In this document: positions 14,843-24,157 of the stretch, piece after piece
Layout of the letters: every line of letters starts with the position of its first letter
How positions within the stretch are numbered: the first letter of the stretch is position 1
Assembly (NCBI RefSeq): GCF_002811475.1
Contig: NZ_NPDL01000005.1
Location: 52,823 to 116,822, forward strand
DNA length: 64,000 bases
Direction: 5' to 3'
DNA from: Leptospira hartskeerlii
GTDB taxonomy: Bacteria > Spirochaetota > Leptospiria > Leptospirales > Leptospiraceae
Made by a program: the position numbers and the translations under genes
The notes under the pieces: model-generated
The model's database searches: none
Told to the model about the DNA's origin: nothing
Seen by the model: only the letters and a program-made list of their open reading frames with translations

Positions 14843-15706
14843 TTGAACCCGGAACCCAATCTGAAAAAGAACAGAATACTTTTGATCCGTTGCAAAGATG
14901 AAGCGGGACTGATCCATAGGATCACAGGATTTTTGGCAAAAATAGGCGCCAATATTGTCGGGAACCAAGAATTCGTGGAACCATTGGAGAAAGTATTCTT
15001 CATGAGAACCGAATACTCTCTCGAGAACAGAGCAAAAGAAGAAGGCCTCATTTCCGAACTTGCAAAAATCCTTCCAAAAGACGCTGAGCTTACTTTATCC
15101 AACCCGAGATTTCCTAGGGTAGTTCTACTCGCCACAAAAGAGCCTCATTGTTTGGGAGATATTCTCCTTCGTTGGAGATACGGTGAATTGCCGATGGAAC
15201 TTTTGGGCGTAGTGTCCAATCACGAAATTTTAGGGGACTTGGTCCGGGATTTTAAACTTCCTTTTCATTGTATCGCAAGCGAAGGAATGAGTAGAGAAGA
15301 ACATGAAAAACAATTGGATTCTTATTTGATGGAACTCCAACCGGATTGGATCGTTCTCGCAAAGTATATGAGGATACTCACTCCTGAGTTCGTAAAAAAA
15401 TGGGAAAATCGAATATTAAATATCCATCATTCATTTTTACCAGCATTTGTGGGAGCAAAACCGTACGAGCAAGCGTATAAACGTGGGGTGAAGATCATAG
15501 GTGGAACTGCTCATATAGTGACTGAAAATTTGGATGAAGGACCGATCTTAGTCCAAGACGTTTGTCATGTGGATCACGGATATTCTCCGGAACGTTTGGT
15601 CTTATACGGACGAGATCTGGAGAAGGTAGTCTTGTCCAAGGCTCTACGTTTACTTTTGGAAGATAGAGTGATGATCTTTCAAAACAGAACGATCATTTTC
15701 GAATAA
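14843..15706 (+). CDS. purU: Formyltetrahydrofolate deformylase
   Basis: This 287-aa protein has an N-terminal ACT domain (LIRCKDEAGLIHRITGFLA) and a C-terminal formyl transferase fold containing ILNIHHSFLPAFVGAKPYEQ and GGTAHIVTENLDEGPI. That is the classic PurU layout; the enzyme hydrolyses 10-formyl-THF to formate and THF, balancing one-carbon pools and feeding formate to purine synthesis. The start is a TTG after AGAAAGGAGA. The family length is 280-290, so it is full length. A CIRCE site lies 149 bases upstream, but there is no direct proof that it controls this gene. Confidence 0.96.
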   Translation: MNPEPNLKKNRILLIRCKDEAGLIHRITGFLAKIGANIVGNQEFVEPLEKVFFMRTEYSLENRAKEEGLISELAKILPKDAELTLSNPRFPRVVLLATKEPHCLGDILLRWRYGELPMELLGVVSNHEILGDLVRDFKLPFHCIASEGMSREEHEKQLDSYLMELQPDWIVLAKYMRILTPEFVKKWENRILNIHHSFLPAFVGAKPYEQAYKRGVKIIGGTAHIVTENLDEGPILVQDVCHVDHGYSPERLVLYGRDLEKVVLSKALRLLLEDRVMIFQNRTIIFE

Positions 15707-15744
15707 ATTAATCGTTACTATAATATTAGGTTTTTAGAACATAC

Positions 15745-17151
15745 ATGAAATTAAAATACGTCGGTTTTATTTTTTCCATACTACTCGCTTGTGTTCCTCT
15801 TATATTTTCCTTTTACGGTTATGTTCCTCCTTCTGTGGGCGGTATGTTTTTTATCTTTTTGATCGCCGCCGGGTTATGGATTTATGAAATTATTCCAGGT
15901 CATGCGACTTCTATTCTGATCATACTTTCTGAGATCATTCTTTTTTCCAATCCAGGTAAATGGGAATTCTTAAAACAATTTGCAGGCCCAGGAAAACCAA
16001 ACGCTCCTGCGGTCTTTTTAGCATCTCTTGCTGACTCCGCAGTGATCCTGTTTTTAGGAAGTTTCGCATTGGCTAAGTCTTGCGTAAAAGTAGGAGTGGA
16101 TCGTTGGTTGGCAAATCGGGTTTTGCCTTATTTCGGAACTTCTCCTAAATATGTTTTACTAGGGCTTATGTGTATTACTGCCACCATCTCTCTTTGGATG
16201 AGTAATACTGCCACGGCATCTTTGATGATCGCTTTGGTGTTTCCATTGCTCATGGTCTTGGATAAGGATGAAAAATTTAGAAAAGCGGTCCTGATAGGGA
16301 TCCCTTTCGCTGCGAATTTAGGAGGGATAGGAACTCCAATCGGTTCTCCTCCGAATGTGATCGCGTTTGCAAATTTGAAAAACCAAGGATATGGAGACTT
16401 TATTTCTTTCGGAAGTTGGATGCTTGTTGCAGTTCCTCTTTTGATCATTCTACTTTTTGCGGCATGGTTTTGGCTTCTTCGTGCTTTTCCGGCCAGTCAC
16501 GGTTTAAGTCTTTCTCTTCGTTATGAAACTATCTCGGAAGAAGGTTCCGAGAAAAGACTGAGATTTGTTTTGTTTGGATTTTTGGTAACAGTCCTTCTCT
16601 GGCTGACTGAATCATTTCATGGAATTCCTGCGGGTGTTGTTGCCCTATTCCCACTTCTTCTTTTTACCGCGTTTGGAATATTAGAATCCAATGATTTACG
16701 TTCTTTAGAATGGGATGTTTTGATCTTGGTCGCAGGCGGGATCGCTCTAGGAACAGGAATAGAGAAGAGTGGGGCAGGCGTTTGGTTCGGAGAATTGATC
16801 GGCAAACAGGCAGGCCCAGGAGAAAGTCTCTGGGTGCTTGGGATCTTTTTTTCGATCGGACTTTTTCTTTCCACGTTCTTATCGAATACTGCTACTGCGA
16901 ATCTTTTGGTTCCTTTGGCTCTTCCTGTCGCTGCCTTATTACTTCCAGGTGACGAATCCTATGCGATCCAATTAGTTTTAGGATCTGCGTTAGGCGCTTC
17001 TTTGGCAATGTCATTGCCTGTATCTACTCCACCGAACGCAGTTGCTTATGCAGTTGGAGGTTTTGAGATTAAGGATATGGCCAAAGTGGGTGTGAGGATC
17101 GGAATTTTAGGTTTGGTTCTGGTCCTTTTGGGATTCCTGATCTTTAAATAA
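15745..17151 (+). CDS. SLC13/DASS family anion:sodium symporter
   Basis: This 468-aa polytopic membrane protein has two internally similar halves. Each half carries an SNTA motif: WMSNTATASLMIALVFPLL in the first and LSNTATANLLVPLALPVA in the second. Pro-rich hairpins (GTPIGSPPNVIAFA and SLPVSTPPNAVAYA) are also typical of the DASS family, which takes up dicarboxylates, citrate, sulfate or phosphate with sodium. The substrate cannot be assigned. It starts 38 bases after purU on the same strand and may be cotranscribed. Confidence 0.92.
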   Translation: MKLKYVGFIFSILLACVPLIFSFYGYVPPSVGGMFFIFLIAAGLWIYEIIPGHATSILIILSEIILFSNPGKWEFLKQFAGPGKPNAPAVFLASLADSAVILFLGSFALAKSCVKVGVDRWLANRVLPYFGTSPKYVLLGLMCITATISLWMSNTATASLMIALVFPLLMVLDKDEKFRKAVLIGIPFAANLGGIGTPIGSPPNVIAFANLKNQGYGDFISFGSWMLVAVPLLIILLFAAWFWLLRAFPASHGLSLSLRYETISEEGSEKRLRFVLFGFLVTVLLWLTESFHGIPAGVVALFPLLLFTAFGILESNDLRSLEWDVLILVAGGIALGTGIEKSGAGVWFGELIGKQAGPGESLWVLGIFFSIGLFLSTFLSNTATANLLVPLALPVAALLLPGDESYAIQLVLGSALGASLAMSLPVSTPPNAVAYAVGGFEIKDMAKVGVRIGILGLVLVLLGFLIFK

Positions 17152-17259
17152 TCGATCCTGCGAGCGGCATCGACGGTTTATTTATTTCTAAAGAAGAGTA
17201 GAATTCTTTCTTATTATTTATTTCCGAAAACGAATCGGGACTTAAAACTGTCCCGAAAC

Positions 17260-18468
17260 ATGTTGTTTTTTCGAAAACACTTCATTTCCTCGATCCGGAT
17301 ACTTTTCTGTTCTCCGTTTTTGCTTGCGCTCGCATGCACCGGAGTTCCGGAAAATACTTCTGGCACCGAACCTATCCCAGAAACACAAACAAGTATCGTA
17401 TCAAAGATAGAAACCCAAATAGATAAGTTATTCGGAAAAGAAGAAGATCCAGAAGTGGTAAAAGTCCTATTGGGCGGGGACGTTATGTTTAATTGGGGGA
17501 TCCGGGACACGATTAAATCTAAAGGTGAATTGGCCCCGGTTAAAGGATTAAAATCCGTTTTTGAAAGTGCTGATCTAAGAGTTTTAAATTTGGAAACTCC
17601 CGTCGTGTCCGAAAGAAGTTGGGATCACGGTAAGGCTTACGTATTCCAGGCAAAAGCATCTGATCTAGAAAGCATGAGCTTTTTAGGAGTGGATCTTGTC
17701 TCTCTAGGTAATAACCACGCGATGGATCATGGTCCGGAAGGATTGGAAGAAACTCTCAAGTTTTTGGGAGATAGAAACATCGCCTCCATCGGTGCAGGAA
17801 AAAATTTAGAGTCCGCTTTTCGTCCTTGGATTTGGGAAGGGAAGGATACAAATCTAAGAGTTTATTCCGCTACTAATGTAGCGGAAGGTCGATCTCATTA
17901 TGCAGGACAAAGTCCAGGGGTTATGCCTTTGGATCCGGAACTAATCTTGAAAAAGTTCCAGGTAGAAAAATTCCAACTGAATTCATCTCGTGCGCCTAAA
18001 AAAGATAAAAGATCTAAAGCGATTTCCCCCGGAAAACAATTCAGGATACTTTCACTTCATTGGGGAGTGGAATATTCTCCTTTTCCAACGATTGAACAAA
18101 GAAAGATCGCAAAGACTTTGGCTGACGGAGGATTGGATATTATAGTAGGACACCATCCTCATATTCCACAAGGTATCGAAAAAATAGGGAATACGATCGT
18201 ATTGTATTCTTTAGGAAATCTGATCTTTGGGAGCAGGAACGCCTACTTAAATCATAATTTAATCGTAATACTCCATATTAAAAAAAGCAAATTGATCAAT
18301 ATAGAGCTTGTTCCTATTTTCGGAAAATTCCAAAACGAAGATCATTTGGTCAGGCCTCTCGAAGGAAAAGAAGCCGAGAATTTTTTAAAAGAAGTCGCGG
18401 TCCTTTCCCAAGACCTGGGCACTAAGATTCGGATCGAAGGGGACAGAGGTTGGGTGGAACTTGACTAG
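17260..18468 (+). CDS. CapA-family lipoprotein (metallophosphatase-like)
   Basis: This 402-aa protein has a signal peptide ending in LALAC (lipobox). The rest matches the CapA family: GGDVMFNWGIRD, LRVLNLETPV, LVSLGNNHAMDHG and later IIVGHHPHIPQGIE with YSLGNLIFG. The conserved Asp, His and Asn residues suggest a calcineurin-type metal site. CapA relatives take part in poly-gamma-glutamate capsule export, but no capBC genes are seen nearby, so this is likely a stand-alone envelope protein. A hairpin (CGGGAC / GTCCCG, 17236-17255) lies just before the ATG, and no clear ribosome binding site is visible. It converges with vapC by a 4-base overlap. Confidence 0.88.
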   Translation: MLFFRKHFISSIRILFCSPFLLALACTGVPENTSGTEPIPETQTSIVSKIETQIDKLFGKEEDPEVVKVLLGGDVMFNWGIRDTIKSKGELAPVKGLKSVFESADLRVLNLETPVVSERSWDHGKAYVFQAKASDLESMSFLGVDLVSLGNNHAMDHGPEGLEETLKFLGDRNIASIGAGKNLESAFRPWIWEGKDTNLRVYSATNVAEGRSHYAGQSPGVMPLDPELILKKFQVEKFQLNSSRAPKKDKRSKAISPGKQFRILSLHWGVEYSPFPTIEQRKIAKTLADGGLDIIVGHHPHIPQGIEKIGNTIVLYSLGNLIFGSRNAYLNHNLIVILHIKKSKLINIELVPIFGKFQNEDHLVRPLEGKEAENFLKEVAVLSQDLGTKIRIEGDRGWVELD

Positions 18469-18875
18469 ACAACATTAGCCCAGTTTTCTATTTTCAATCC
18501 TGGAATTTTTTGGAAATGCTTTTCATTATTTGTGACTAAGGTATAGTTCAAATATAAAGCCGTAGATCCTATGAGCAGATCAAAGTCTTGCACTGTATTT
18601 CCTGTTTTCTGTTGAGCAGCTTTGAGCTCTCCAAACGTTTCCATAATTCCTTCAGTCAATTTTATCACTGGAAAAAGTTCGGCAATTCTTCGGACCGTCG
18701 CCAGATTTCTTTCTTTGTAGTTAGATTTCTGGGCACCAAAGATCAATTCTCCGTAAGTGATTACTGAGAGTGATTTAATGGAGTTCTTACGGTCCAAAAA
18801 ATTTTGCCGAACGATTGGATCTTCCTTTATGCTATAGATGATGATATCCGTATCAATCAAATAGCTCATCTGCAT
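18465..18875 (-). CDS. vapC: PIN-domain toxin, VapC type
   Basis: This 136-aa protein starts with YLIDTDIIIYSI, the first acidic motif of PIN-domain ribonucleases. VITYGELIFGAQKS, DFDLLIGSTALYL and LVTNNEKHFQKIPGL follow, carrying the other conserved acidic residues. VapC toxins cut RNA, often initiator tRNA, when not bound by their antitoxin. It follows the antitoxin gene with a 23-base overlap, the usual order. Its stop codon overlaps that of the convergent capA-like gene. Confidence 0.94.
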   Translation of the reverse strand: MQMSYLIDTDIIIYSIKEDPIVRQNFLDRKNSIKSLSVITYGELIFGAQKSNYKERNLATVRRIAELFPVIKLTEGIMETFGELKAAQQKTGNTVQDFDLLIGSTALYLNYTLVTNNEKHFQKIPGLKIENWANVV

Positions 18876-19131
18876 CTCTTCCGCGTGTGTTCTTAGTTCG
18901 GGAGGAGCGTATTTCCTCTACGATCTTTTCTGGGCTTCTGTCATCCACCCAGGACCCAGATAATTCTAAAAAACTCAAGGTCTTACGTTCGGATTCTTTA
19001 TTGTCGTGTGCTAGATAGTTCTCAATTAGAAGAACAACTTCTTGGCTTACGGATCTGTGTTCCATTTCGGCCCTCCTTTTTAATGCTTCGTAGAGTCTGT
19101 CGTCTATGTCCCGGACTTGTAAGTTTGCCAT
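18853..19131 (-). CDS. vapB: Antitoxin, VapB/FitA-type ribbon-helix-helix protein
   Basis: This 92-aa protein starts with NLQVRDIDDRLYEALKRRA and HRSVSQEVVLLIENYL, a ribbon-helix-helix fold of the FitA/Arc type. Its C-terminal half should bind and block the toxin. The start ATG lies at the edge of an 11-bp inverted repeat (19129-19153), a likely operator for self-repression. The AAGG ribosome binding site is in the loop of that repeat. The pair is compact and looks like a complete, functional toxin-antitoxin module. Confidence 0.92.
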   Translation of the reverse strand: MANLQVRDIDDRLYEALKRRAEMEHRSVSQEVVLLIENYLAHDNKESERKTLSFLELSGSWVDDRSPEKIVEEIRSSRTKNTRGRDADELFD

Positions 19132-19160
19132 ATTCTGAACCTTTCAGAATATGATATCAT
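19129..19160. promoter_or_regulatory. Toxin-antitoxin operator: perfect 11-bp inverted repeat plus palindrome
   Basis: CATATTCTGAA and TTCAGAATATG are perfect reverse complements separated by CCT. The repeat includes the antitoxin start codon and its Shine-Dalgarno sequence. It is followed at 19151 by the palindrome ATGATATCAT. This arrangement fits autoregulation by the RHH antitoxin, and a folded RNA could also hide the ribosome binding site. Confidence 0.7.
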
Positions 19161-19372
19161 ATTTTATGAAATTAAAAGCATATTTCATGAAATTGAAAGC
19201 CTTAGGATGGAAAAAGACATTCCCTCGCATTTTGGGGAGGAGTCAAGAATGGGTCTCGAAAATGAAAATTAGAAATAGAGAAGGCTATCGGAATATTGAT
19301 TCTAATTACGTCTTAGAAGCTTTTTCGAAGCTAAGACGCCCAAATCTATTCCACTTGACCCCTTGCCCCTAA
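19151..19372 (+). other. Uncertain short open frame between vapB and rpsF
   Basis: This 73-codon frame on the plus strand starts inside the toxin-antitoxin operator. It has a direct repeat near its start (two copies of ATGAAATTRAAAGC, at about 19166 and 19187). The middle part (FPRILGRSQEWVSKMK) looks vaguely like a helix-turn-helix. It may be a degraded gene for a small DNA-binding protein, or chance. A strong hairpin (19309-19338) and a possible promoter lie in its last third, which argues against a working gene. Confidence 0.2.
19309..19338. repeat. 8-bp inverted repeat upstream of rpsF
   Basis: CGTCTTAG and CTAAGACG are perfect reverse complements around a 14-base loop. There is no T run, so it is not a standard terminator. 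It could be an operator or an RNA hairpin before the ribosomal protein operon. Confidence 0.4.
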
Positions 19373-19383
19373 AGCCGAAAATA
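19355..19383 (+). promoter_or_regulatory. Possible promoter of the rpsF operon
   Basis: TTGACC (19355-19360) resembles a -35 box. After 17 bases it is followed by AAAATA (19378-19383), a weak -10 match. The distance to the rpsF start is about 65 bases. The assignment is tentative because the -10 is poor. Confidence 0.3.
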
Positions 19384-19449
19384 GGACAAAATTCGGTTCT
19401 TCTGCTCGCCGCATTTGCGCAGACGGGCATTTTCCCATAGGAGAAACTT

Positions 19450-19725
19450 TTGAGAAACTACGAGATTACTACAATCACGCGTTCTACCTCGAAGGAAGTT
19501 GCTAAAACTGAGGTCCTTGAGATCTTCAAAAAGCATTCCATCAACGTGACCGCAGAAGAAGATTGGGGTCAGAAAAAACTTTGGCATCCAATCCAACACC
19601 AAGACTACGGAATATTCACTCACTTCAAAGTGAATGCAGAACAATCCGCCTTAGAAAAGGTAGAGCGTGACTTTGGTCTGAACCAAAATTTACTACGCTC
19701 TATGATCGTCCGCCTCAATGGCTAA
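19450..19725 (+). CDS. rpsF: 30S ribosomal protein S6
   Basis: This 91-aa protein starts at TTG with an AGGAG site seven bases upstream (NYEITTITRS at the N-terminus). S6 binds the central domain of 16S rRNA together with S18, whose gene follows. The order rpsF-ssb-rpsR-rplI is the classic bacterial operon and supports the call strongly. The sequence is divergent from E. coli S6, but length and context fit. It overlaps ssb by 8 bases. Confidence 0.92.
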   Translation: MRNYEITTITRSTSKEVAKTEVLEIFKKHSINVTAEEDWGQKKLWHPIQHQDYGIFTHFKVNAEQSALEKVERDFGLNQNLLRSMIVRLNG

Positions 19726-20158
19726 CGATATCAATCGGGTGACCCTTGTTGGGCGCCTGACCCGTGATCCGGAATTTAAAACCGTAAACGGGACTTCTCT
19801 TGTGAATTTTTCCTTAGCGAACGGTCGCACTTATGTAACCGGCGGCGAGAAAAAAGAGGAAACTCATTTTTTCGACTGCGAGGCTTGGGGAAAAGGCGCG
19901 GATATCATCCAGCAATACTGTAAAAAAGGCAAACAACTCGTGATCGAGGGACGCCTTAAGCAGGATACCTGGGAAACCATGGAAGGCAAGAAGGCCTCCC
20001 GCATTCGTATCGTCGTGGAAAATTTCCAGATGATTGGCGGTGCTAGGGAGAATGGAAGCGGAGAGTATGGCTCTTCCGCTAGTAGCGGATCTTCTTCTTA
20101 TTCATCTGCTCAAGATGATATGGGAAGTTCTGCAATGGACGACGATATACCTTTTTAA
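19718..20158 (+). CDS. ssb: Single-stranded DNA-binding protein
   Basis: This 146-aa protein has an OB fold ([19 protein letters not shown] at the start, then [21 protein letters not shown]). A glycine/serine-rich linker follows, ending in the acidic tip DDDIPF that recruits other replication proteins. It protects single-stranded DNA during replication and repair. The position between rpsF and rpsR is the usual one. It is full length. Confidence 0.97.
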   Translation: MANDINRVTLVGRLTRDPEFKTVNGTSLVNFSLANGRTYVTGGEKKEETHFFDCEAWGKGADIIQQYCKKGKQLVIEGRLKQDTWETMEGKKASRIRIVVENFQMIGGARENGSGEYGSSASSGSSSYSSAQDDMGSSAMDDDIPF

Positions 20159-20172
20159 CGAGGACAACATTC

Positions 20173-20487
20173 ATGTCAGATAATGAAACACAAGAAGAAT
20201 TAAAGCAGGAAATGACTGCTGAGGGCATGCCTTTAGATCAAGAAGGAGGACGCCCGCCTAAAAAACAAAACAAGTATAAGAAGAAAGTTTGCCGTTTTAC
20301 TGCAGACCCTGAGCTTGCTAAACAAATTAATTATAAGAACACCGAACTTTTAGAAAGATTTATCACTAACCGTGGTAAGATCATTCCGAGAAGAATTACC
20401 GGAACTTCTGCAAAGTATCAAAGGATACTTGCGAGAGAAATCCGCAAAGCGCGTAGCATCGGTCTTCTACCGTTCAAAGTAAACTAA
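20173..20487 (+). CDS. rpsR: 30S ribosomal protein S18 with N-terminal extension
   Basis: The C-terminal 70 residues match S18: [19 protein letters not shown], then [13 protein letters not shown] and a basic helix. The protein is 104 aa, about 30 longer than most S18 proteins. The extra N-terminus is first acidic (Asn/Glu/Gln rich), then Lys/Pro rich. The start ATG has GAGGA upstream. S18 pairs with S6 on the small subunit. The function of the extension is unknown. Confidence 0.95.
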   Translation: MSDNETQEELKQEMTAEGMPLDQEGGRPPKKQNKYKKKVCRFTADPELAKQINYKNTELLERFITNRGKIIPRRITGTSAKYQRILAREIRKARSIGLLPFKVN

Positions 20488-20497
20488 GGAGAAACTA

Positions 20498-20962
20498 ATG
20501 AGAGTAATATTACAAAAAGATGTTTCTAACTTAGGAGACGCGGGAGATGTAAAGGAAGTTGCGGACGGTTTTGCTCGTAATTTTCTTTTTCCTCAAAGAC
20601 TTGCTGTAAGAGCTTCTGAAGGTAAGACCAAAATGGCGCTTCACCAAAGAAAACTTGCAGATCTTAAAAAAGAAAAACGTAAGAAAGATATGGAATCTAT
20701 ATCTTCCGGATTGAACGGGAAAGAATTTGAAATTTCCGTTAAAACCGGAGGCGGGGATAAACTTTTTGGAGCGGTAACTCCTGCTGATGTAGCAGCGTTG
20801 TTAAAAACTGCAGGATTCGAAGTAGACAAACGTAAAATCGAATTTGCAGAACCTATCCGTAACCTAGGTTCCTATAAATTGAAAGTGCGTCTTGCAGAAG
20901 GTATCCTCCCAACTATCACAGTTCATGTGAAGAAAGAGGAAGTCGTTTCTACCGAAGCGTAA
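20498..20962 (+). CDS. rplI: 50S ribosomal protein L9
   Basis: This 154-aa protein has the L9 N-terminal domain (MRVILQKDVSNLGDAGDVKE, then GFARNFLFPQRLA) joined by a long Lys/Glu-rich helix to the C-terminal domain. L9 binds 23S rRNA and affects frame maintenance. It starts 10 bases after rpsR with an AAGGAG site. Normal length. Confidence 0.97.
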   Translation: MRVILQKDVSNLGDAGDVKEVADGFARNFLFPQRLAVRASEGKTKMALHQRKLADLKKEKRKKDMESISSGLNGKEFEISVKTGGGDKLFGAVTPADVAALLKTAGFEVDKRKIEFAEPIRNLGSYKLKVRLAEGILPTITVHVKKEEVVSTEA

Positions 20963-20974
20963 CCCGGAGCAAGA

Positions 20975-22297
20975 ATGCAAGCCGACTCCTTGTTTGAATT
21001 GGAATCCGAGAAATCTTTTCTCGGATTTCTGCTTCTTAAAGGAGCGGATAATCTAATCGATATCCCCCTCATTCCTGAGGATTTTTACCAAGATACAAAC
21101 AGAAGGATTTACAAGGCAATTCTTGACCTTGTGGACAAAAGGACCGCAGTAGATCCGGTTTCCGTCCTAAACTTCTTAAAGGAAAACTCTCTACTCAAAG
21201 ATCCGGAAAGAGAATACGAATATATTTATTCTCTCTATAAGGATTCTGTAGTTTCCCATCCTTTGGGTTATTATGCGGAAAGAATTAAACGTCTTTCCGA
21301 AAGAAGAAAATATTCTAAATTATTAATGAATGCCCTGGATCTGATCCAGAAAGAACCGGGCGAAAACGAATCAGTATTCAATCAAATCGAACAAAGCCTT
21401 ACTGAGGTATCCCGATCCGCGGATGTAAAAGGACTTCTTCCTGTTTCCGGAGATAAAGCGGCTCTCTCTGAATATATCAAAGAGATCATGGAGAGTAGAG
21501 GCCAGATCAAAGGCCTGAGGACTAATTTTACTCAGTTCGACGAGATGACCTCCGGTTTGAAAGAATACGAGATGATGGTTTTGGCTGCGAGACCGGGTAA
21601 CGGTAAAACTACTCTGGCTCTGAATATTGCCTCCAATGTGGCTCTCATCCATAACAGACCGGTGGTGATTTTCTCCTTAGAAATGAGTAGAATGGAACTT
21701 CTACTCAAACTTGTATGCTCCTATGCCCAGGTAGAATCCAACAAATTAAAACGTTCCGAAGTTACTAAGTCGGATGCGCCTAAATTGATTGATGCAATCA
21801 TTAAGGTAACTTCTTCTCCCATCTATATTGATGACTCAGGTGCTCTGAGTGTGGACGATTTTAAGGGAAGAGTCCGCAAACTTCTGACTAACGAAAATCT
21901 TGGACTTATCATAGTGGATTATCTCCAGCTAATGAACGATCCCAAAAACAGGGATGGGGGAAGGCAACAAGAGGTTTCTTCGATTTCCAGAGCGCTTAAG
22001 CAGATGGCAAAAGAAGCAAGATGTCCTGTGATTGCACTTTCTCAGATGAACCGTTCCATCGAGCAGAGATCCAAGGACCAAAGACCGCAACTTGCCGACT
22101 TAAGAGAGTCAGGCGCAATCGAGCAGGACGCGGATATTGTTACATTCATTTATCGCGGAGAGAAAGGAAAGGACGAAGAGGAAGATCCTAGAATGAAGGG
22201 AATGGCGGAGATCATCATCGCCAAAAACAGGTCCGGGCCAACAGGTTCTTTTCCACTTGCCTTCCGACCTGAACTTTCCAGATTTGATAACGTGTAA
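20975..22297 (+). CDS. dnaB: Replicative DNA helicase DnaB
   Basis: This 440-aa hexameric helicase has an N-terminal helical domain (about 1-130), a linker, and a RecA-like ATPase with Walker [15 protein letters not shown] near residue 205. [10 protein letters not shown] is the Walker B, followed by [13 protein letters not shown] and [14 protein letters not shown]. It unwinds DNA at the replication fork. Downstream of rplI by 12 bases, it completes the ribosomal/replication unit. No intein or insertion is present. Confidence 0.97.
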   Translation: MQADSLFELESEKSFLGFLLLKGADNLIDIPLIPEDFYQDTNRRIYKAILDLVDKRTAVDPVSVLNFLKENSLLKDPEREYEYIYSLYKDSVVSHPLGYYAERIKRLSERRKYSKLLMNALDLIQKEPGENESVFNQIEQSLTEVSRSADVKGLLPVSGDKAALSEYIKEIMESRGQIKGLRTNFTQFDEMTSGLKEYEMMVLAARPGNGKTTLALNIASNVALIHNRPVVIFSLEMSRMELLLKLVCSYAQVESNKLKRSEVTKSDAPKLIDAIIKVTSSPIYIDDSGALSVDDFKGRVRKLLTNENLGLIIVDYLQLMNDPKNRDGGRQQEVSSISRALKQMAKEARCPVIALSQMNRSIEQRSKDQRPQLADLRESGAIEQDADIVTFIYRGEKGKDEEEDPRMKGMAEIIIAKNRSGPTGSFPLAFRPELSRFDNV

Positions 22298-22315
22298 GTT
22301 CCTTAGGAACACGCT
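22287..22315 (+). terminator. Weak possible terminator after dnaB
   Basis: CGTG and TTCC pair with GGAA and CACG around a TTA loop with a 4-base bulge, followed by GCTTTTATAT. The stem overlaps the stop of dnaB. It is imperfect, so read-through to aspS is likely. Confidence 0.35.
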
Positions 22316-22347
22316 TTTATATTATATAATAAGGAAATGGAATTTCT

Positions 22348-24153
22348 TTGGAAGATTGGATTTTAGAAGGTTATAAATCAAGAGCCTGGGCAGGAGAAGT
22401 AACTGATGCCCAAGAAGGAAAAACTCTCACTCTATTCGGTTGGTCTTTTCGATTTCGCGACCAAGGCGGGGTCATCTTTGTGGATCTCCGTGATAGAACA
22501 GGCATCCTGCAAGTAGTATTACGTAAAGAAATCCTGGGAGAACATTTTGCAGCGGCAGAAAGGATCCGTTCCGAGTATGTGATTGCAGTCCAAGGAAAGC
22601 TTAAGAAGCGGGAAGCAGAAAGTATCAATCCTAAGATGAAAACCGGAACGATTGAACTTGTTGTAGACCAACTGATCATTCTGAACTCTGCAAAAACTCC
22701 TCCATTCTCCTTGGATGAGTTCGAAGAGATTTCAGAAGAGAACCGCCTTAAATACAGATACTTGGATTTCAGAAGGGACGAACTTAAGAACAGAATGATT
22801 AAACGTCATGAGTTCGTATTCGCAATTCGTAATTATCTAAATTCACGCAAGTTCGTAGAGATTGAAACTCCAATCCTGAACAAGTCCACTCCGGAAGGAG
22901 CGCGTGACTTTTTGGTACCTTCTCGCCTAAATCCGAATTCATTCTATGCTCTTCCTCAGTCACCTCAGATCTTCAAACAGATCCTGATGGTTGGAGGAAT
23001 GGAGAGATATTTCCAGATCGTAAAATGTTTCAGGGACGAGGACCTAAGAGCGGACAGGCAACCTGAGTTTACTCAGTTGGATATGGAATTCTCCTTTGTT
23101 TCCCAAGAAGAGATACTTTCCGAGATCGAGGGTCTTTTTTCCAAAATAATGAAGGATGTGTTCAGTTTGGATTTCAAGGGTCCATTCTCCAGAATGCCTT
23201 ACAAACAGGCTATGGAAGAATATGGTTCGGACAAACCGGACCTTCGTTTTGGAATGAAGCTGGTAGATGTTTCCGAGATCGTAAAAGATTCCGATTTCCA
23301 GGTATTTGCGGGTGCGGTTGCAAACGGTGGTGTCGTAAAAGCGGTTTGTGTTCCGGGTGGTTCTGTGATTTCCAGAAAAGAGATCGAAGACCTGACCGCT
23401 TGGTTGAACAGAGATTATAAAGCAAAAGGCCTCGCTTACATGAAACACGGGGCAGAAGGATTAGAATCTACTATTACAAAAAGATTCACCCCGGAGGCTC
23501 TTTCCAAGATCGCAAGCTTAGTTGGCTCTAAAGAAGGAGACATGGTCTTTTTCGGAGCGGATGAAAGAGAAATCGTAAATCATTCTCTGGGCGCCTTGCG
23601 TCTGAAACTTTCGGAAAGATTTGACAAACCTGCAGAAGGAAGCTTTCATATTTCCTGGATTGTGGACTTTCCGATGTTCGAATGGAACAAGGACAGCAAA
23701 CGCTGGGACTCTTTACACCATCCGTTCACTTCTCCTGGAGATTCCAGTTTGGAAATTTTTTCTTCCGAGGAAAGACTCCAAAAAGAAGCGGGAAATGCTC
23801 TTGCAAAGGCCTATGATCTGGTGCTAAACGGAGTGGAGATCGGCGGAGGTTCCATTCGTATCCATTCCAAAGATGTGCAGACTCGAGTCTTCTCTACTTT
23901 GGGGATTGGACCAGAGGAAGCTAAGGAAAAATTCGGCTTCTTATTGGAGGCATTGGAATATGGGGCTCCTCCTCATGGAGGGATTGCATTCGGTATCGAC
24001 AGGATCATGATGCTGTTGACCGGCGGAAAATCCATCCGAGATGTGATCGCATTCCCTAAAACCCAGAAGGGTGTTTGTTTGATGAGCGAATGTCCGTCTG
24101 AAGTGGAAGAGAAACAGCTCCAAGAATTGAAGCTTAGGTTGATAAAGGTTTAA
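22348..24153 (+). CDS. aspS: Aspartate-tRNA ligase
   Basis: This 601-aa class II synthetase has an N-terminal OB anticodon-binding domain ([20 protein letters not shown]). Motif 2 is [20 protein letters not shown], and motif 3 near the end is [15 protein letters not shown]. The bacterial insertion domain lies between motifs 2 and 3, so it is the bacterial type. It charges tRNA-Asp; discrimination against tRNA-Asn cannot be told. The start is TTG at 22348 with AAGGAA about 12 bases upstream, since the nearer ATG is out of frame. Confidence 0.97.
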   Translation: MEDWILEGYKSRAWAGEVTDAQEGKTLTLFGWSFRFRDQGGVIFVDLRDRTGILQVVLRKEILGEHFAAAERIRSEYVIAVQGKLKKREAESINPKMKTGTIELVVDQLIILNSAKTPPFSLDEFEEISEENRLKYRYLDFRRDELKNRMIKRHEFVFAIRNYLNSRKFVEIETPILNKSTPEGARDFLVPSRLNPNSFYALPQSPQIFKQILMVGGMERYFQIVKCFRDEDLRADRQPEFTQLDMEFSFVSQEEILSEIEGLFSKIMKDVFSLDFKGPFSRMPYKQAMEEYGSDKPDLRFGMKLVDVSEIVKDSDFQVFAGAVANGGVVKAVCVPGGSVISRKEIEDLTAWLNRDYKAKGLAYMKHGAEGLESTITKRFTPEALSKIASLVGSKEGDMVFFGADEREIVNHSLGALRLKLSERFDKPAEGSFHISWIVDFPMFEWNKDSKRWDSLHHPFTSPGDSSLEIFSSEERLQKEAGNALAKAYDLVLNGVEIGGGSIRIHSKDVQTRVFSTLGIGPEEAKEKFGFLLEALEYGAPPHGGIAFGIDRIMMLLTGGKSIRDVIAFPKTQKGVCLMSECPSEVEEKQLQELKLRLIKV

Positions 24154-24157
24154 TCGT

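Noticed and set aside
14695..14901. 68-codon open frame after the second CIRCE site
   Set aside because: It overlaps the well-supported purU start, has no ribosome binding site and no family likeness.
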